A stretch of DNA of 48,869 bases from Pseudomonadota bacterium (GTDB lineage: Bacteria > Bdellovibrionota > UBA1018 > CAIMNF01). The stretch covers positions 1 to 48,869 of the forward strand of contig JAIXOQ010000018.1 in NCBI GenBank assembly GCA_027486675.1. Direction: 5' to 3'. Of the stretch, positions 7,434 through 16,485 are shown piece by piece. Each line of letters starts with the position of its first letter. Positions within the stretch are counted from its first letter, which is position 1. Below the pieces are notes generated by a model. That model saw only the letters and a program-made list of their open reading frames with translations, was not told the DNA's origin and made no database searches. The translations under genes and the position numbers were made by a program.

Positions 7434-9766
7434 TTTGTTCGCCTTTCGAAAGATCCATCCCAGTCATCTGGGGGAGGGTAATGTTCAAACACAGTACAAC
7501 GTTCAATATAAGCGAGACTCGCTAAATCCGGGTGGCCTCTTTCGCGCTCAACCGTATTGTTGGTTAATAAAAAGAGCGAAGCAGCGTCAGAAAATTTTCG
7601 CTCTAGGTAAAGTACACGAGCCGCAGCGTAGGTCTTGAGCGCTTCCGATGGAAAAGGGCTAGGAAACACTTCGATGATTTCAACCGCTTGGTTTTTACCA
7701 ACGACCTTAATCAGATCGAGCGGTCTTGCATGGACTCCCTGCATACCTTCTTTAAAGGCCCTATCAAAAGTTGTGCGGGAAACTACGATTTCAGCCCCAT
7801 AACTTTTGGTCACACCCTCTAAACGAGATGCCAGATTCACATTGTCGCCAATGACCGTGTACTCAAAAATCTTCGATGATCCCATGTTCCCGACGCTCAT
7901 TTCTCCCGAGTGCACGCCGACTCCCATTTTAGGAAGGACACCGTAATCCTTTTCAAATCGAGGTTGAAGTTCACGCAGTCGTTTGACCATGGCGATTGCA
8001 CACGCCAGGGCAGCGCTTGCATGTTTTTCCATCGGAAGTGGTGCACCCCAAAAGGCCATCACTGCGTCGCCAATGTATTTGTCCAGCGTGCCACCCTCAT
8101 GAAAGACCTCGTCCGTCATCTCAGAGAGGTATTCATTTAGGAATTGAGACAGACGCTTCGGGTCCATGCCCTCTGACATTGAGGTGAATCCGCGAAGATC
8201 ACTAAAAAGAACGGAGAGGTCCCGCCGTTCGCCCCCAACGGCAAGCTTTTCGGGTGATTCCAGCACCATGTTCACCACACTGGGTGCTAAGTACCTAGAA
8301 AAAGCACTTCGTACAAAATCTTTGTCTCGTTCCTCGAGAACAAAACGAGCGCTCACTAAAAGTGCAAAAAGCAGTGTGAGTTCAAGAAGTAGAAAAATCG
8401 TAGTGAGCTGAATGCCCCGGTCAAACAGAATAAAAATGTCGACTGCGCCTAATATTCCGATAAAGCCGATGAAGCTCAACAAACTTAATCTTGCTGAGAG
8501 GCGGGCAAAAATGAAGGCAAAAAGAAATCCAAAGACAATGAGGCCAACCCAAGTGAAGTGAGCAATCTTGAGACTGCTGGGTGGGGTCATGAGGTCGTTT
8601 GCCAGCAAATTATCCAAAACAGTGAGGTGTCCGACCACTCCAGGGGTCAATCCGTGCACGGGGAAAGATCTCAGGTCTGTGAGGCCTTGGGCTGTTGCTG
8701 CGAAAAGAAGAACAGCTCCGTTGAGCTTTTCTTTGAGTGCCTTTGAAGAATCTTCTTCGGGCTTCAGTGCCGCTCGAATCACATCGATAGCGGAAATCTC
8801 TTGAAATCCTCTATCGGGCAATGCCTGGCGCTCTCGAAAGTTAAAGTCCACAAAGCCCGACGGAGTGATAGGGATGTTGTCTTTTGTTTTTGTGAAGAAG
8901 GCGTTAGAAACCTTTCCGGTTTGGTCAATTTCCAGTTGAACACTCTCGCCCCGCACGACTGTTGCCATCGCAAGCGCTAGCGAAGGGAGTAAACGCCCAT
9001 CACTTTGCACGATCAGTGGATACCTCCGGATCACACCATCGGGATCAGGCAGCGCACTGAAATGCCCAGCTGACAAAGCGGCATTCGCAAAGAGATCGAT
9101 GTTTCCCTGAAGATTCAGAGGAGTGAGAATGGGTGTCTCTTCCTGCTGCTCTTTGCTGAGTGTGATGGTTCCAGGGATAACGAAGCGTTCAAGGTAAGCT
9201 AAATTTTCCTTTGAAAACGAAGCTTCAGCAGCACAATTTCTTTCTATCCCCGGTTGGCAGAAACCTTCAAAGGTGTGCCCTAGGACCATGCGATCGGCGT
9301 AATGGGCCATTGTTTTTGCGAGCTCGGGGTCTGGCTCGGTCGCTCGTAACTCTGCAGCAGCTGTCTCAGGTGCTTTCAGTTTAGCCAGTAACGCGTAAGC
9401 TTCCTCTGGGACGCGGTGTTGCGCTTCCGGAAGAGCCATATCGAGCCCGATGGCTTTTGCTCCAAGTTGAAAAGCACTATGAAACACCTCGGCATAAATA
9501 TCGCGATCCCAAGGGAATCTTCCCAAATGTTCCAGCGATGCTTCATCTGCAGCAAGGATGAAGAGCTTCCCCTTCGGCGGTGGAGATCCCCGGAGGCTAT
9601 ATTTTACTGAATTAAACAACCCAGTAATGACCCGAGACGGACCATAGATATGTTCCTTAATCCACGGATCGCTGAGTCGCCCGGACTCACCTAGGTCCAG
9701 AGTGATGTGAAGCAAGGTACAAATCGCAATGATGGGGAGCCCAATGATCCAAATGTGTTTCTTCAC
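7430..9766 (-). CDS. CHASE2-domain class III adenylate cyclase, membrane-bound
   Basis: I place the start at GTG 9766 (778 aa), which has an AGGGG ribosome site 9 nt upstream and lies just after the cinA stop. The open frame reaches 9841 but would overlap cinA. Layout: N-terminal helix (6-24), extracytoplasmic CHASE2 sensor (about 45-395), three transmembrane helices (about 401-475), then a class III cyclase domain (about 510-690). Catalytic residues are visible: metal-binding Asp523 (SDLRGFT) and Asp567 (YIGDAVMAF), purine-selecting Lys563 and Thr637 (YTVIGD), and transition-state Asn644 and Arg648 (NLASR). The Lys/Thr pair is typical of class IIIb adenylate cyclases, so cAMP is the expected product. 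The signal sensed by CHASE2 is unknown. Confidence 0.9.
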   Translation of the reverse strand: MKKHIWIIGLPIIAICTLLHITLDLGESGRLSDPWIKEHIYGPSRVITGLFNSVKYSLRGSPPPKGKLFILAADEASLEHLGRFPWDRDIYAEVFHSAFQLGAKAIGLDMALPEAQHRVPEEAYALLAKLKAPETAAAELRATEPDPELAKTMAHYADRMVLGHTFEGFCQPGIERNCAAEASFSKENLAYLERFVIPGTITLSKEQQEETPILTPLNLQGNIDLFANAALSAGHFSALPDPDGVIRRYPLIVQSDGRLLPSLALAMATVVRGESVQLEIDQTGKVSNAFFTKTKDNIPITPSGFVDFNFRERQALPDRGFQEISAIDVIRAALKPEEDSSKALKEKLNGAVLLFAATAQGLTDLRSFPVHGLTPGVVGHLTVLDNLLANDLMTPPSSLKIAHFTWVGLIVFGFLFAFIFARLSARLSLLSFIGFIGILGAVDIFILFDRGIQLTTIFLLLELTLLFALLVSARFVLEERDKDFVRSAFSRYLAPSVVNMVLESPEKLAVGGERRDLSVLFSDLRGFTSMSEGMDPKRLSQFLNEYLSEMTDEVFHEGGTLDKYIGDAVMAFWGAPLPMEKHASAALACAIAMVKRLRELQPRFEKDYGVLPKMGVGVHSGEMSVGNMGSSKIFEYTVIGDNVNLASRLEGVTKSYGAEIVVSRTTFDRAFKEGMQGVHARPLDLIKVVGKNQAVEIIEVFPSPFPSEALKTYAAARVLYLERKFSDAASLFLLTNNTVERERGHPDLASLAYIERCTVFEHYPPPDDWDGSFERRTK

Positions 9767-9782
9767 GATCTTTTTCCCCTGA

Positions 9783-11015
9783 CTACAACAATGCCCGTCT
9801 AACTGCATCGAGTGCTGTTTGTGCTGCTCGATCTTTTCCACGCTTGCGATTTTTTTCGAAGGTAAAGACTTGGGCGCTTGTCCCCTTTGGACCGCTGACC
9901 GCTATCCAAGCCGTTCCATTCGGTGCCTGTTCAGTTCCACCTGTTGCACCTAGGTATCCAGTGGTGGAGACTGCAAAGTCGGTCTTGAAGTCCTGCCGTG
10001 TTTTTTCAGCCATCGCGATCGCAACCGCCTCTGATACTACGCCGTGTTTCTGGATGAAATCTGCTGTAATCCCGAGTTTTGAAACTTTCTGTTCGGTCTG
10101 ATAGGGAATGAAGCCACCTAAGAATGTAGAACTCGCACCTTCAATTTGGGTCAATCGGTGTGCGATGAGCCCCCCTGTGCAGCTTTCGCAGGTAGCGATG
10201 GTTTGATTTTTTCGTTTTAAGGTTTGAATCACGATTCCTTCCAAGGTGTCATCATCGACACCGTAAAAGTAAGAAGCGCACGCAAGCATCAATTCGGCGA
10301 AGAGGGATTCAAATTCTTTAGGATCTACAATGCCCGAGGCCTGTTGCATCAGGCGAAGACGGACACCCATGGTACTGGGAAGGAATGCGAGCATGAAGTC
10401 TTCGGTTTTTTGGATGCGCTGAACAATGGGATCTAATTTTTGGGCTAAAGCACTTTCACCAATGCCGGTAGTCAAAAGCGTACGGCTCAGCAATGTGCCC
10501 GGAAGTTCGTCTCTCAGTTCCGGCAGAATCACACGTTCAAACATGGACTGCATTTCGTGAGGGACCCCAGGAAAGACGTACCAGTGTTGTTGTCCAACCT
10601 TAAGTTTCACGCCGGCGGCTGTGCCGCAGTCGTTATCGATGCGTATGGCTCTTTGTGGCAGTAGCGCCTGCTTTTCATTGTTCTTACTCATCTCGCGGCC
10701 ACGCTCTCGGAAAAACGCGCGGACCCTTTCTAACCATTCTTCATCCCGGATCAGCTCTACTCCCGCGGCTTTTGCGATGGCTTCCATCGTCACGTCATCG
10801 TGAGTGGGTCCAAGACCGCCTCCCACTAAAAGCACATCGGCTGATTTGCAGTAGTCGATGGCGACTAAAATATCAGGGATAAAGTCTGGACAAGTGAGGT
10901 GGGTGACCACGCGCACACCGATGTTAGCGAGCTTTTCACTCATCCACTGCACATTGCTGTTTAAAACTTGTCCAATGAGGAGTTCGTCTCCGATGGTTAA
11001 AATTGCTGCTTTCAT
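9783..11015 (-). CDS. cinA: CinA-like protein (MoaB-like domain plus NMN deamidase domain)
   Basis: The protein has 410 aa, the normal size of full-length CinA. The N-terminal MoaB/MogA-like COG1058 domain (1-170) has TIGDELLIGQ and GGLGPTHDD. The C-terminal PncC domain (about 250-405) carries CESCTGG, the STFLGGF segment and the STTGYLGATGG loop. The PncC domain hydrolyses nicotinamide mononucleotide to recycle NAD, and the N-terminal domain has ADP-ribose pyrophosphatase activity in characterised homologues. The start overlaps the acs stop by 4 nt (ATGA). It sits between acetyl-CoA synthetase and the cyclase in one operon. Confidence 0.92.
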   Translation of the reverse strand: MKAAILTIGDELLIGQVLNSNVQWMSEKLANIGVRVVTHLTCPDFIPDILVAIDYCKSADVLLVGGGLGPTHDDVTMEAIAKAAGVELIRDEEWLERVRAFFRERGREMSKNNEKQALLPQRAIRIDNDCGTAAGVKLKVGQQHWYVFPGVPHEMQSMFERVILPELRDELPGTLLSRTLLTTGIGESALAQKLDPIVQRIQKTEDFMLAFLPSTMGVRLRLMQQASGIVDPKEFESLFAELMLACASYFYGVDDDTLEGIVIQTLKRKNQTIATCESCTGGLIAHRLTQIEGASSTFLGGFIPYQTEQKVSKLGITADFIQKHGVVSEAVAIAMAEKTRQDFKTDFAVSTTGYLGATGGTEQAPNGTAWIAVSGPKGTSAQVFTFEKNRKRGKDRAAQTALDAVRRALL

Positions 11016-12976
11016 TCGTCATCCTGTCTCAGTGCTGCAAGCACTGTCATATCTTCTAAGGTGGTCACATCACCTGTCGTGACTCCGCTGGTTACAATTT
11101 CACGCAGGAGTCTGCGCATGATCTTCCCAGACCGTGTTTTCGGAAGGCCGCCGGTAATCCTCACTTCGTCGGGCTTTGCGATCGGGCCGATTTGTTTTGC
11201 AACAAAAGCACGAAGAATTTCAGGCAGTGCTGCAACATACTCTGGCTTCACATCGGCACGCAAAACCACGAACGCGACGAGCGCACTGCCCTTGATTTCA
11301 TCAGGCCTTGCGACCACCGCAGCTTCGGCAACACTTGGGTGCGCGACTAATGAGCTTTCGACCTCAGCGGTCCCTAGGCGGTGACCGCTAATATTTACGA
11401 CGTCATCGACCCGGCCCATGATCCAAAAATATCCGTCTTTATCTTTGCGTGCGCCGTCACCGGTGAAATAAAACGGCGCTTGTTTCTTGGATCCTGGGAA
11501 TTCGCTCCAGTACGCCCCAATGTAGCGTTTTTCATCCCCGTAAATGGTGCGGAGCATTCCGGGCCATGGCTTTTTGATCACCAACAGACCACCCACATTG
11601 GGTTTGCAGCTTTTTCCAGATTTGTCGACAACGTCGATATCCATCCCGGGCAGTGGACGAGTCGCAGTGCCTGGTTTGAGTGTGGTCGCGCTGGGTATAG
11701 GTGAAATCAAGATCGCGCCAGTTTCCGTCTGCCACCAGGTATCAACGATGGGACATCGCTCGTGGCCGATGGTGCGGGAATACCACATCCACGCCTCGGG
11801 ATTGATGGGTTCACCTACGCTACCTAAAAGTCTCAAGGAGTTCAGATCCCATCGATTTGGGAACTCGTCTCCGAGCCGCATAAAGGTTCGGATGGCAGTA
11901 GGTGCGGTATAAAAAATGGTGATCCGATGACGTTCGATCATTCTCCAAAAACGATCGGCTTCAGGATAGGTTGGCGCTCCCTCATAAAGAAAAATGCTTG
12001 CGCCACAAAGCAGTGGTCCATAGGTCACATACGTATGACCGGTGATCCAGCCAATATCCGCAGTGCAGAAAAAAAGATCCCGATCTTGGAAATCAAAAAC
12101 TATGTTTGCAGAATACTTCGCCTGGGTGAGGTAGCCCCCAGTGGTGTGTAAAATGCCTTTTGGTTTTCCAGTAGACCCACTGGTGTACAAAATAAAAAGA
12201 GGATGTTCGGAAGGGAAGCCTTCTGCTTCATGGTGAGTGTCCATTCCTTTCACCAGTTGATCCCAAAAAACATCGCGGCCCATCTTCATCTTTGCGTCTT
12301 GCTGGGTTCGTTCTAAAACGACGACGTGACGCAAGCTTGGGACTTCTTTCAGTGAAGAATCGATTGCGGCTTTGAGAGGAGTCGCAACCCCTTTGCGGTG
12401 CACTCCGTCTTGGGTGATTAAGACTTTTGCTTTTGAATCGTTTAAGCGATCGCGCAAAGAGTCCCCGCTGAAGCCACCAAAAACCACGTTGTGAGTTGCA
12501 CCAATCCTTGCACACGCAAGCATAGCGATCACGGCCTCAGGCACCATTCCCATGTAAATGCCGACGACATCACCTTTACCGACTCCCAGCGTTTTCGTGA
12601 GCGCATGAGCAAAGCGATTCACCTCAATGCTGAGCTGTAGGTACGTGATGGTCCGTATATCGCCAGGCTCACCCTCCCAAATGATCGCGGCTTTGTTTCG
12701 CCGGTGGGTAGTGAGGTGAACGTCTATGCAGTTGAAGGCAGCATTGATGCGTCCATCAGCAAACCAAGTGTTGTGGGGGGCTTTTCCTGAGAGCACCTTT
12801 TTGGGCGCCTTTTTCCAGACGAGGTTCTGAGCCTGCGCCTTCCAAAATGCTTCGGGATTTCGGGCTGCTTTTTTCCGGATGAGCTCGAGAGCTTTTTCGT
12901 TGGGTCCCTGAGAGCCAGCTAAAAACTGTTTGGTAGGTTTGAAACGGCGTTTCTCTTCTAAGACTGAGGAAATCAT
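11012..12976 (-). CDS. acs: Acetyl-CoA synthetase (AMP-forming)
   Basis: The protein has 654 aa, full length for Acs. It activates acetate with ATP and CoA to acetyl-CoA through acetyl-AMP. Visible are the adenylation P-loop YTSGSTGKPKG, the Acs-specific WITGHTYVTYGPLL region, DTWWQTETG, and the C-terminal motif TRSGKIMRR, whose Lys618 is the residue acetylated for inactivation in known Acs proteins. The gene leads a tight operon with cinA, an adenylate cyclase and a cNMP receptor, and is divergent from a class V aminotransferase (47-nt gap). Control by cAMP is suggested by this context. Confidence 0.96.
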   Translation of the reverse strand: MISSVLEEKRRFKPTKQFLAGSQGPNEKALELIRKKAARNPEAFWKAQAQNLVWKKAPKKVLSGKAPHNTWFADGRINAAFNCIDVHLTTHRRNKAAIIWEGEPGDIRTITYLQLSIEVNRFAHALTKTLGVGKGDVVGIYMGMVPEAVIAMLACARIGATHNVVFGGFSGDSLRDRLNDSKAKVLITQDGVHRKGVATPLKAAIDSSLKEVPSLRHVVVLERTQQDAKMKMGRDVFWDQLVKGMDTHHEAEGFPSEHPLFILYTSGSTGKPKGILHTTGGYLTQAKYSANIVFDFQDRDLFFCTADIGWITGHTYVTYGPLLCGASIFLYEGAPTYPEADRFWRMIERHRITIFYTAPTAIRTFMRLGDEFPNRWDLNSLRLLGSVGEPINPEAWMWYSRTIGHERCPIVDTWWQTETGAILISPIPSATTLKPGTATRPLPGMDIDVVDKSGKSCKPNVGGLLVIKKPWPGMLRTIYGDEKRYIGAYWSEFPGSKKQAPFYFTGDGARKDKDGYFWIMGRVDDVVNISGHRLGTAEVESSLVAHPSVAEAAVVARPDEIKGSALVAFVVLRADVKPEYVAALPEILRAFVAKQIGPIAKPDEVRITGGLPKTRSGKIMRRLLREIVTSGVTTGDVTTLEDMTVLAALRQDDE

Positions 12977-13023
12977 TGGTTTTAGCCTAGTCCCGTTGGT
13001 TCAGATTTGAAAGAATACCTAAG

Positions 13024-14163
13024 ATGCGTAAGCCGATCCTTTTGACCCCTGGGCCCACAATGATTCCTCCTTCTGTGTTGCAAGCGATGGCGATGCCGAT
13101 TCTTCACCACAGGACCAAGGATTTTGAAGTTCTCTTTGCAGATGTCCGGGAAAAGGCAAAGTGGCTCTTTGAAACGAAGAGTGAGGTCATTTCCCTTGCC
13201 TGTACAGGAACAGGGGCCATGGAGGCTGCCGTCGTGAACCTGTGTTCTCAGAGCGATGCAGTCATCACCATCAATCTTGGGAAGTTTGGGGAACGCTTCG
13301 GCAAGATCGCTCGTGGTTATGGCCTTCAGGTGGATGAAATCTTGGTCGAGCGGGGCAAGACAGTCGATCTGGAGGTGCTGGAACAGAGACTAAAAGCGCG
13401 CAAGACGCATGCAGTTTTTTTTCAGGCTTCCGAAACTTCCACAGGCACGGCTGCCCCAGTGCAGCAGATTGTTGCGTTAGCAAAAAAATATGGAGCGCTC
13501 AGTGTCTGTGACGCAATTACGGCATGCGGAGTGTTTTCCCTGCCTATGGATGCGTGGGGGATAGATGTCCTCATGACGGCAAGTCAAAAGGCTTTGATGT
13601 TGCCGCCCGGCCTTGCTTTGATCGCGCTCAGTGATCGAGCATGGGAGGCGCAAGCCAAAGCCAGGTTACCGAAGTATTACTTTGATTTGGCGCGGGAAAA
13701 GAAGGCGCATCTCAAGAATCAGACTGCTTGGACTCCAGCGATCTCCATTATTGTCGGGGCTCAGGTCTCCTTAGGAATGATGATGGCCGAAGGGCGGGAA
13801 GTGATGTTTGCCCGCCATGAACGACTGGCGCATGCGACACGCACTGCAGTGCGGGCGATGGGGTTAGAGTTGTTCTCTTCGGCACCGTCTACCGCGGTGA
13901 CGACCGTCTGTGTGCCTTCGCAAATTGCGGATGGGACGCAGATCGTGAAGCGGCTCAGGGATCGTTTTGCGGTGATCATCGCGGGCGGTCAGGATGAGTT
14001 GGAGGGCAAGATTTTTCGGCTTTCCCATTTTGGGTACTGCAATGAGGCCGACATCATCATTGCAATCAATAAGCTTGAGATTGTTTTGAAGGAACTTGGC
14101 TTCAGCCCCCACTTTGGGGCTGGTAGCCGGGCTTTGCTGGAACTTTTCTCCCCCCCTGTATGA
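13024..14163 (+). CDS. Class V PLP-dependent aminotransferase (alanine-glyoxylate/serine-pyruvate type)
   Basis: The protein has 379 aa. It begins MRKPILLTPGPTMIPPSVL, typical of the alanine-glyoxylate/serine-pyruvate aminotransferase family. PLP-site elements are TGTGAMEAA (61-69), Asp163 in VCDAITACG and Lys189 in TASQKALMLPPG, which forms the Schiff base. Members use Ala or Ser as amino donor and glyoxylate or pyruvate as acceptor; some are annotated as a soluble hydrogenase small subunit. The exact substrate pair is not clear. It is divergent from acs and followed by tRNA-Lys 62 nt downstream. Confidence 0.9.
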   Translation: MRKPILLTPGPTMIPPSVLQAMAMPILHHRTKDFEVLFADVREKAKWLFETKSEVISLACTGTGAMEAAVVNLCSQSDAVITINLGKFGERFGKIARGYGLQVDEILVERGKTVDLEVLEQRLKARKTHAVFFQASETSTGTAAPVQQIVALAKKYGALSVCDAITACGVFSLPMDAWGIDVLMTASQKALMLPPGLALIALSDRAWEAQAKARLPKYYFDLAREKKAHLKNQTAWTPAISIIVGAQVSLGMMMAEGREVMFARHERLAHATRTAVRAMGLELFSSAPSTAVTTVCVPSQIADGTQIVKRLRDRFAVIIAGGQDELEGKIFRLSHFGYCNEADIIIAINKLEIVLKELGFSPHFGAGSRALLELFSPPV

Positions 14164-14225
14164 TCCTGATTGCGGGATTGCATCACCTTTGGTAATTCTC
14201 TTGGTTCCGCATTTCGATTTGGTGA

Positions 14226-14317
<92 letters not shown>

Positions 14318-14355
14318 CCCTGTCTGTAACAAAAATAATTTTTCTACACTTTGAA

Positions 14356-14465
14356 CGCTCTATCCCTGGTGATGCCTTTTGCGAGGCAGGCGCATCCATG
14401 CGCCTATCGTTACGCTTCCAGCTCCACTCTTTTAGCCTCGCAAAGGCATCACCAGGGATAGAGCG
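14356..14465. repeat. Long inverted repeat (31/32-bp arms) with nested hairpin
   Basis: The left arm is 14356-14387. The right arm 14435-14465 is its reverse complement except for one missing T, beginning CGCTCTATCCCTGGTGATGC. The 47-nt loop holds a second perfect hairpin at 14388-14405 (AGGCGCAT CC ATGCGCCT). The outer flanks also mirror each other, with copy 1 (14291-14317) and copy 2 (14502-14528) of the tRNA-end repeat at similar distances. The whole 14291-14528 block is therefore an imperfect palindrome of about 238 bp with no gene in it. It resembles a miniature non-autonomous element or a large RNA hairpin. Confidence 0.8.
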
Positions 14466-14501
14466 CTCCTCGTATGGAGATCATTTTCGTTAGCGAGAGA
14501 T

Positions 14502-14528
14502 GGAACCGGCATTTGAGTGGTGAGTCCC
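14502..14528 (-). repeat. Copy 2 of the tRNA-Lys-end repeat (left of ggt)
   Basis: This has the same core as the copy at 16380 (CCGGCATTTGAGTGGTGAG here) and the same orientation, 24 of 27 identical. It is inverted relative to the tRNA 3' end. It forms the right edge of the palindromic block and the left direct repeat flanking the gamma-glutamyltransferase gene. Confidence 0.75.
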
Positions 14529-14602
14529 CAGGGGCGATGAGAAAGCGGTTTGTGTTTTTGAACTGAAAGATAAAACAGCTGATATAAAGAGTTATAAAAT
14601 TT

Positions 14603-16309
14603 ATGAAATATCCAAGTGCTCAATCGTTTCGTCAAAATTTCCTTTTGTTTTCACTGGTCCTATCGTCCCCTGGTTTTGCAGCCTCAATCGCGACCAGCAG
14701 TGTCGATGCGTCCCGAGCAGGCCAAGAGATCTTAAAAAAAGGGGGCAACGCTTTTGACGCTGCTTGTGCCGCGGTTTTTGCGCAAGGGGTAGCCCAATCT
14801 TACTTTACTGGCATAGGTGGTGGGGGAGCCGCAGTGATTTATCAAAATGGGCGACAGACTTTTTATGATTTTAGAGAGCAAGCGCCTTCCGCCACTACTT
14901 CAAAACTTTTTTCTACCATCAATCCAAAGGCAGAAGACGCTTGGTCTCAAAGAAACACTGGCGGACGGAGCGTCGGTATTCCGGGGAATGTTGCTGCGTG
15001 TGGAATGCTCGTTCAAAAATACGGTAAATTAAAGTGGGCGGAAATTTTACAACCCGCGATCAAGCTCGCTCAAAATGGATTTGTAGTTTCTCAAATGTAT
15101 TCGGAAGAGTTGGGAGATCAGTGGAAGCGAATATCTCCATTCGCCCTCACGCAATCGATTTTTAAGGGTAAAGGGGGTGAAGGGGTAAAGAAAGGCGAAG
15201 TGGTAAAACAGCCTCTGCTGGCTCAAACGCTAGAATCATTGGCTAAAAACGGAGCGCAGTCCTTTTATGTGGGTAAGTTGGCTGAGGGTTGGACGCACGA
15301 AGCTCAAGCGATGGGTGTCAAGATCACCAGTTCTGATTTGAAAAATTATAAAGTTCAAGAGGCTTCGCCTATCGAGTTTGAGTTTGGCAAATATAGGGGC
15401 TCGACCGCTGTCCCTCCTTATGGAGCCGGCTATACTGTTGCAGGTGTTTTGCGCTTTCTCTCTCAATTTCAGCATCGTTACGGGATTCCAGAAAAAACTT
15501 CAGCCCTCCGGCATATTGCCGAACTCGAAGCATTCACTCATTTTGGTGAGTTAAGAGATCAACGCATCGCTGACGCAAGTAAAGTAAAGCAGCCGCTGAA
15601 TCAATTTTTGAATTCGAAACAAGAGCAGAGTGCCTGGGCCGCGATCGAGAATAAAATTAAGGCACGATTACTTAAGATCGGCGGGACTCTCAAGCCGATT
15701 CGAGATGCAGATAGTAGCTTAAGCTCTCCTGATGTCAGGGTTTCGCAACCTGCGCCGGGTAAAATTTCATCTCATACCTCTCACATCAGTGTGGTCGATG
15801 ATTTAGGCAACGTCGTTGCGCTGACTTCGAGTATAAATAATATTTATGGTTCTGGGATTACAGTTCCCAATTACGGATTTTTGTTAAACAGCACGCTTGG
15901 CGATTTTGATCCTGCACCAGGAAAACTGAATTCGCCCGGAGCTCAGATGCGACCTCGAAGTAACATGAGTCCAACCCTGATATTTGAGAATGGGGAGCCT
16001 ATTGCAAGTATTGGTGCAGCAGGTGGATCGCTGATCCCTATGGCGGTAGTTCAATTCCTTCAGAATTATTATGTGTATCAAATGGACGCAAAAAGCTCAG
16101 TGCAGTTTGCAAGAGTGAGTATCGATGGCAATGCTGTTGAGATCGAAGAATCCGCGGGCGATGCCTTGCTTGGTCAATTGAAGACCGCGGGGTATGAGGC
16201 CAAAGCAACCAAGACCATTTGGGCTGTGTTTAACGGCGTGGTGAGAAAAAACGCAAAAGCGAAGTGGGAATCGGTAACTGATTCTCGCTACGACGGCGCA
16301 GCCCTATAG
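14603..16309 (+). CDS. ggt: Gamma-glutamyltransferase (periplasmic)
   Basis: The protein has 568 aa, full length. A Sec signal peptide (residues 1-27, ending PGFAA) exports the precursor, which self-cleaves into large and small subunits before the catalytic threonine. Thr392 in SSHTSHISVVDD aligns with E. coli Thr391 at that junction. Other family features are GGNAFDAACAA (48-58), GIGGGGAAVIY (70-80), and SSINNIYGSG with DFDPAPGKLN in the small subunit. It hydrolyses glutathione or transfers its glutamyl group. A possible promoter (TTGAAC, then TATAAA at about 14582) lies just upstream. The gene is bounded by 27-bp direct repeats at 14502 and 16380. Confidence 0.93.
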   Translation: MKYPSAQSFRQNFLLFSLVLSSPGFAASIATSSVDASRAGQEILKKGGNAFDAACAAVFAQGVAQSYFTGIGGGGAAVIYQNGRQTFYDFREQAPSATTSKLFSTINPKAEDAWSQRNTGGRSVGIPGNVAACGMLVQKYGKLKWAEILQPAIKLAQNGFVVSQMYSEELGDQWKRISPFALTQSIFKGKGGEGVKKGEVVKQPLLAQTLESLAKNGAQSFYVGKLAEGWTHEAQAMGVKITSSDLKNYKVQEASPIEFEFGKYRGSTAVPPYGAGYTVAGVLRFLSQFQHRYGIPEKTSALRHIAELEAFTHFGELRDQRIADASKVKQPLNQFLNSKQEQSAWAAIENKIKARLLKIGGTLKPIRDADSSLSSPDVRVSQPAPGKISSHTSHISVVDDLGNVVALTSSINNIYGSGITVPNYGFLLNSTLGDFDPAPGKLNSPGAQMRPRSNMSPTLIFENGEPIASIGAAGGSLIPMAVVQFLQNYYVYQMDAKSSVQFARVSIDGNAVEIEESAGDALLGQLKTAGYEAKATKTIWAVFNGVVRKNAKAKWESVTDSRYDGAAL

Positions 16310-16379
16310 AAATAAGCCAGTTCACTTGTTGTCGAAGAGGGCGTTTCACGGAGCTAAGTTTTCTCGTGAAGCAGGGAGT

Positions 16380-16406
16380 GGGACCGGCATTCGAGTGGTG
16401 AGCCCC
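16380..16406 (-). repeat. Copy 3 of the tRNA-Lys-end repeat (right of ggt)
   Basis: Core CCGGCATTCGAGTGGTGAG. Its reverse complement matches the tRNA-Lys 3' end plus downstream bases at 25 of 27 positions, and it is a direct repeat of copy 2. The preceding bases (TTTTCTCGTGAAGCAGGGAG) also resemble those before copy 2 (TTTTCGTTAGCGAGAGA), so the repeat unit is likely about 45 bp. Confidence 0.75.
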
Positions 16407-16485
16407 TCGGGAGTGATTCATTGACCCATCTCCCGTGCCCCGGTACTTTCTGGCCATGAGCAAGGTCTCAGCAAGTCACATTCAC

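Noticed and set aside
7430-9841. Cyclase start at 9841
   Set aside because: It would overlap the 3' end of cinA by 59 nt. GTG 9766 has AGGGG 9 nt upstream and begins just before the first membrane helix.
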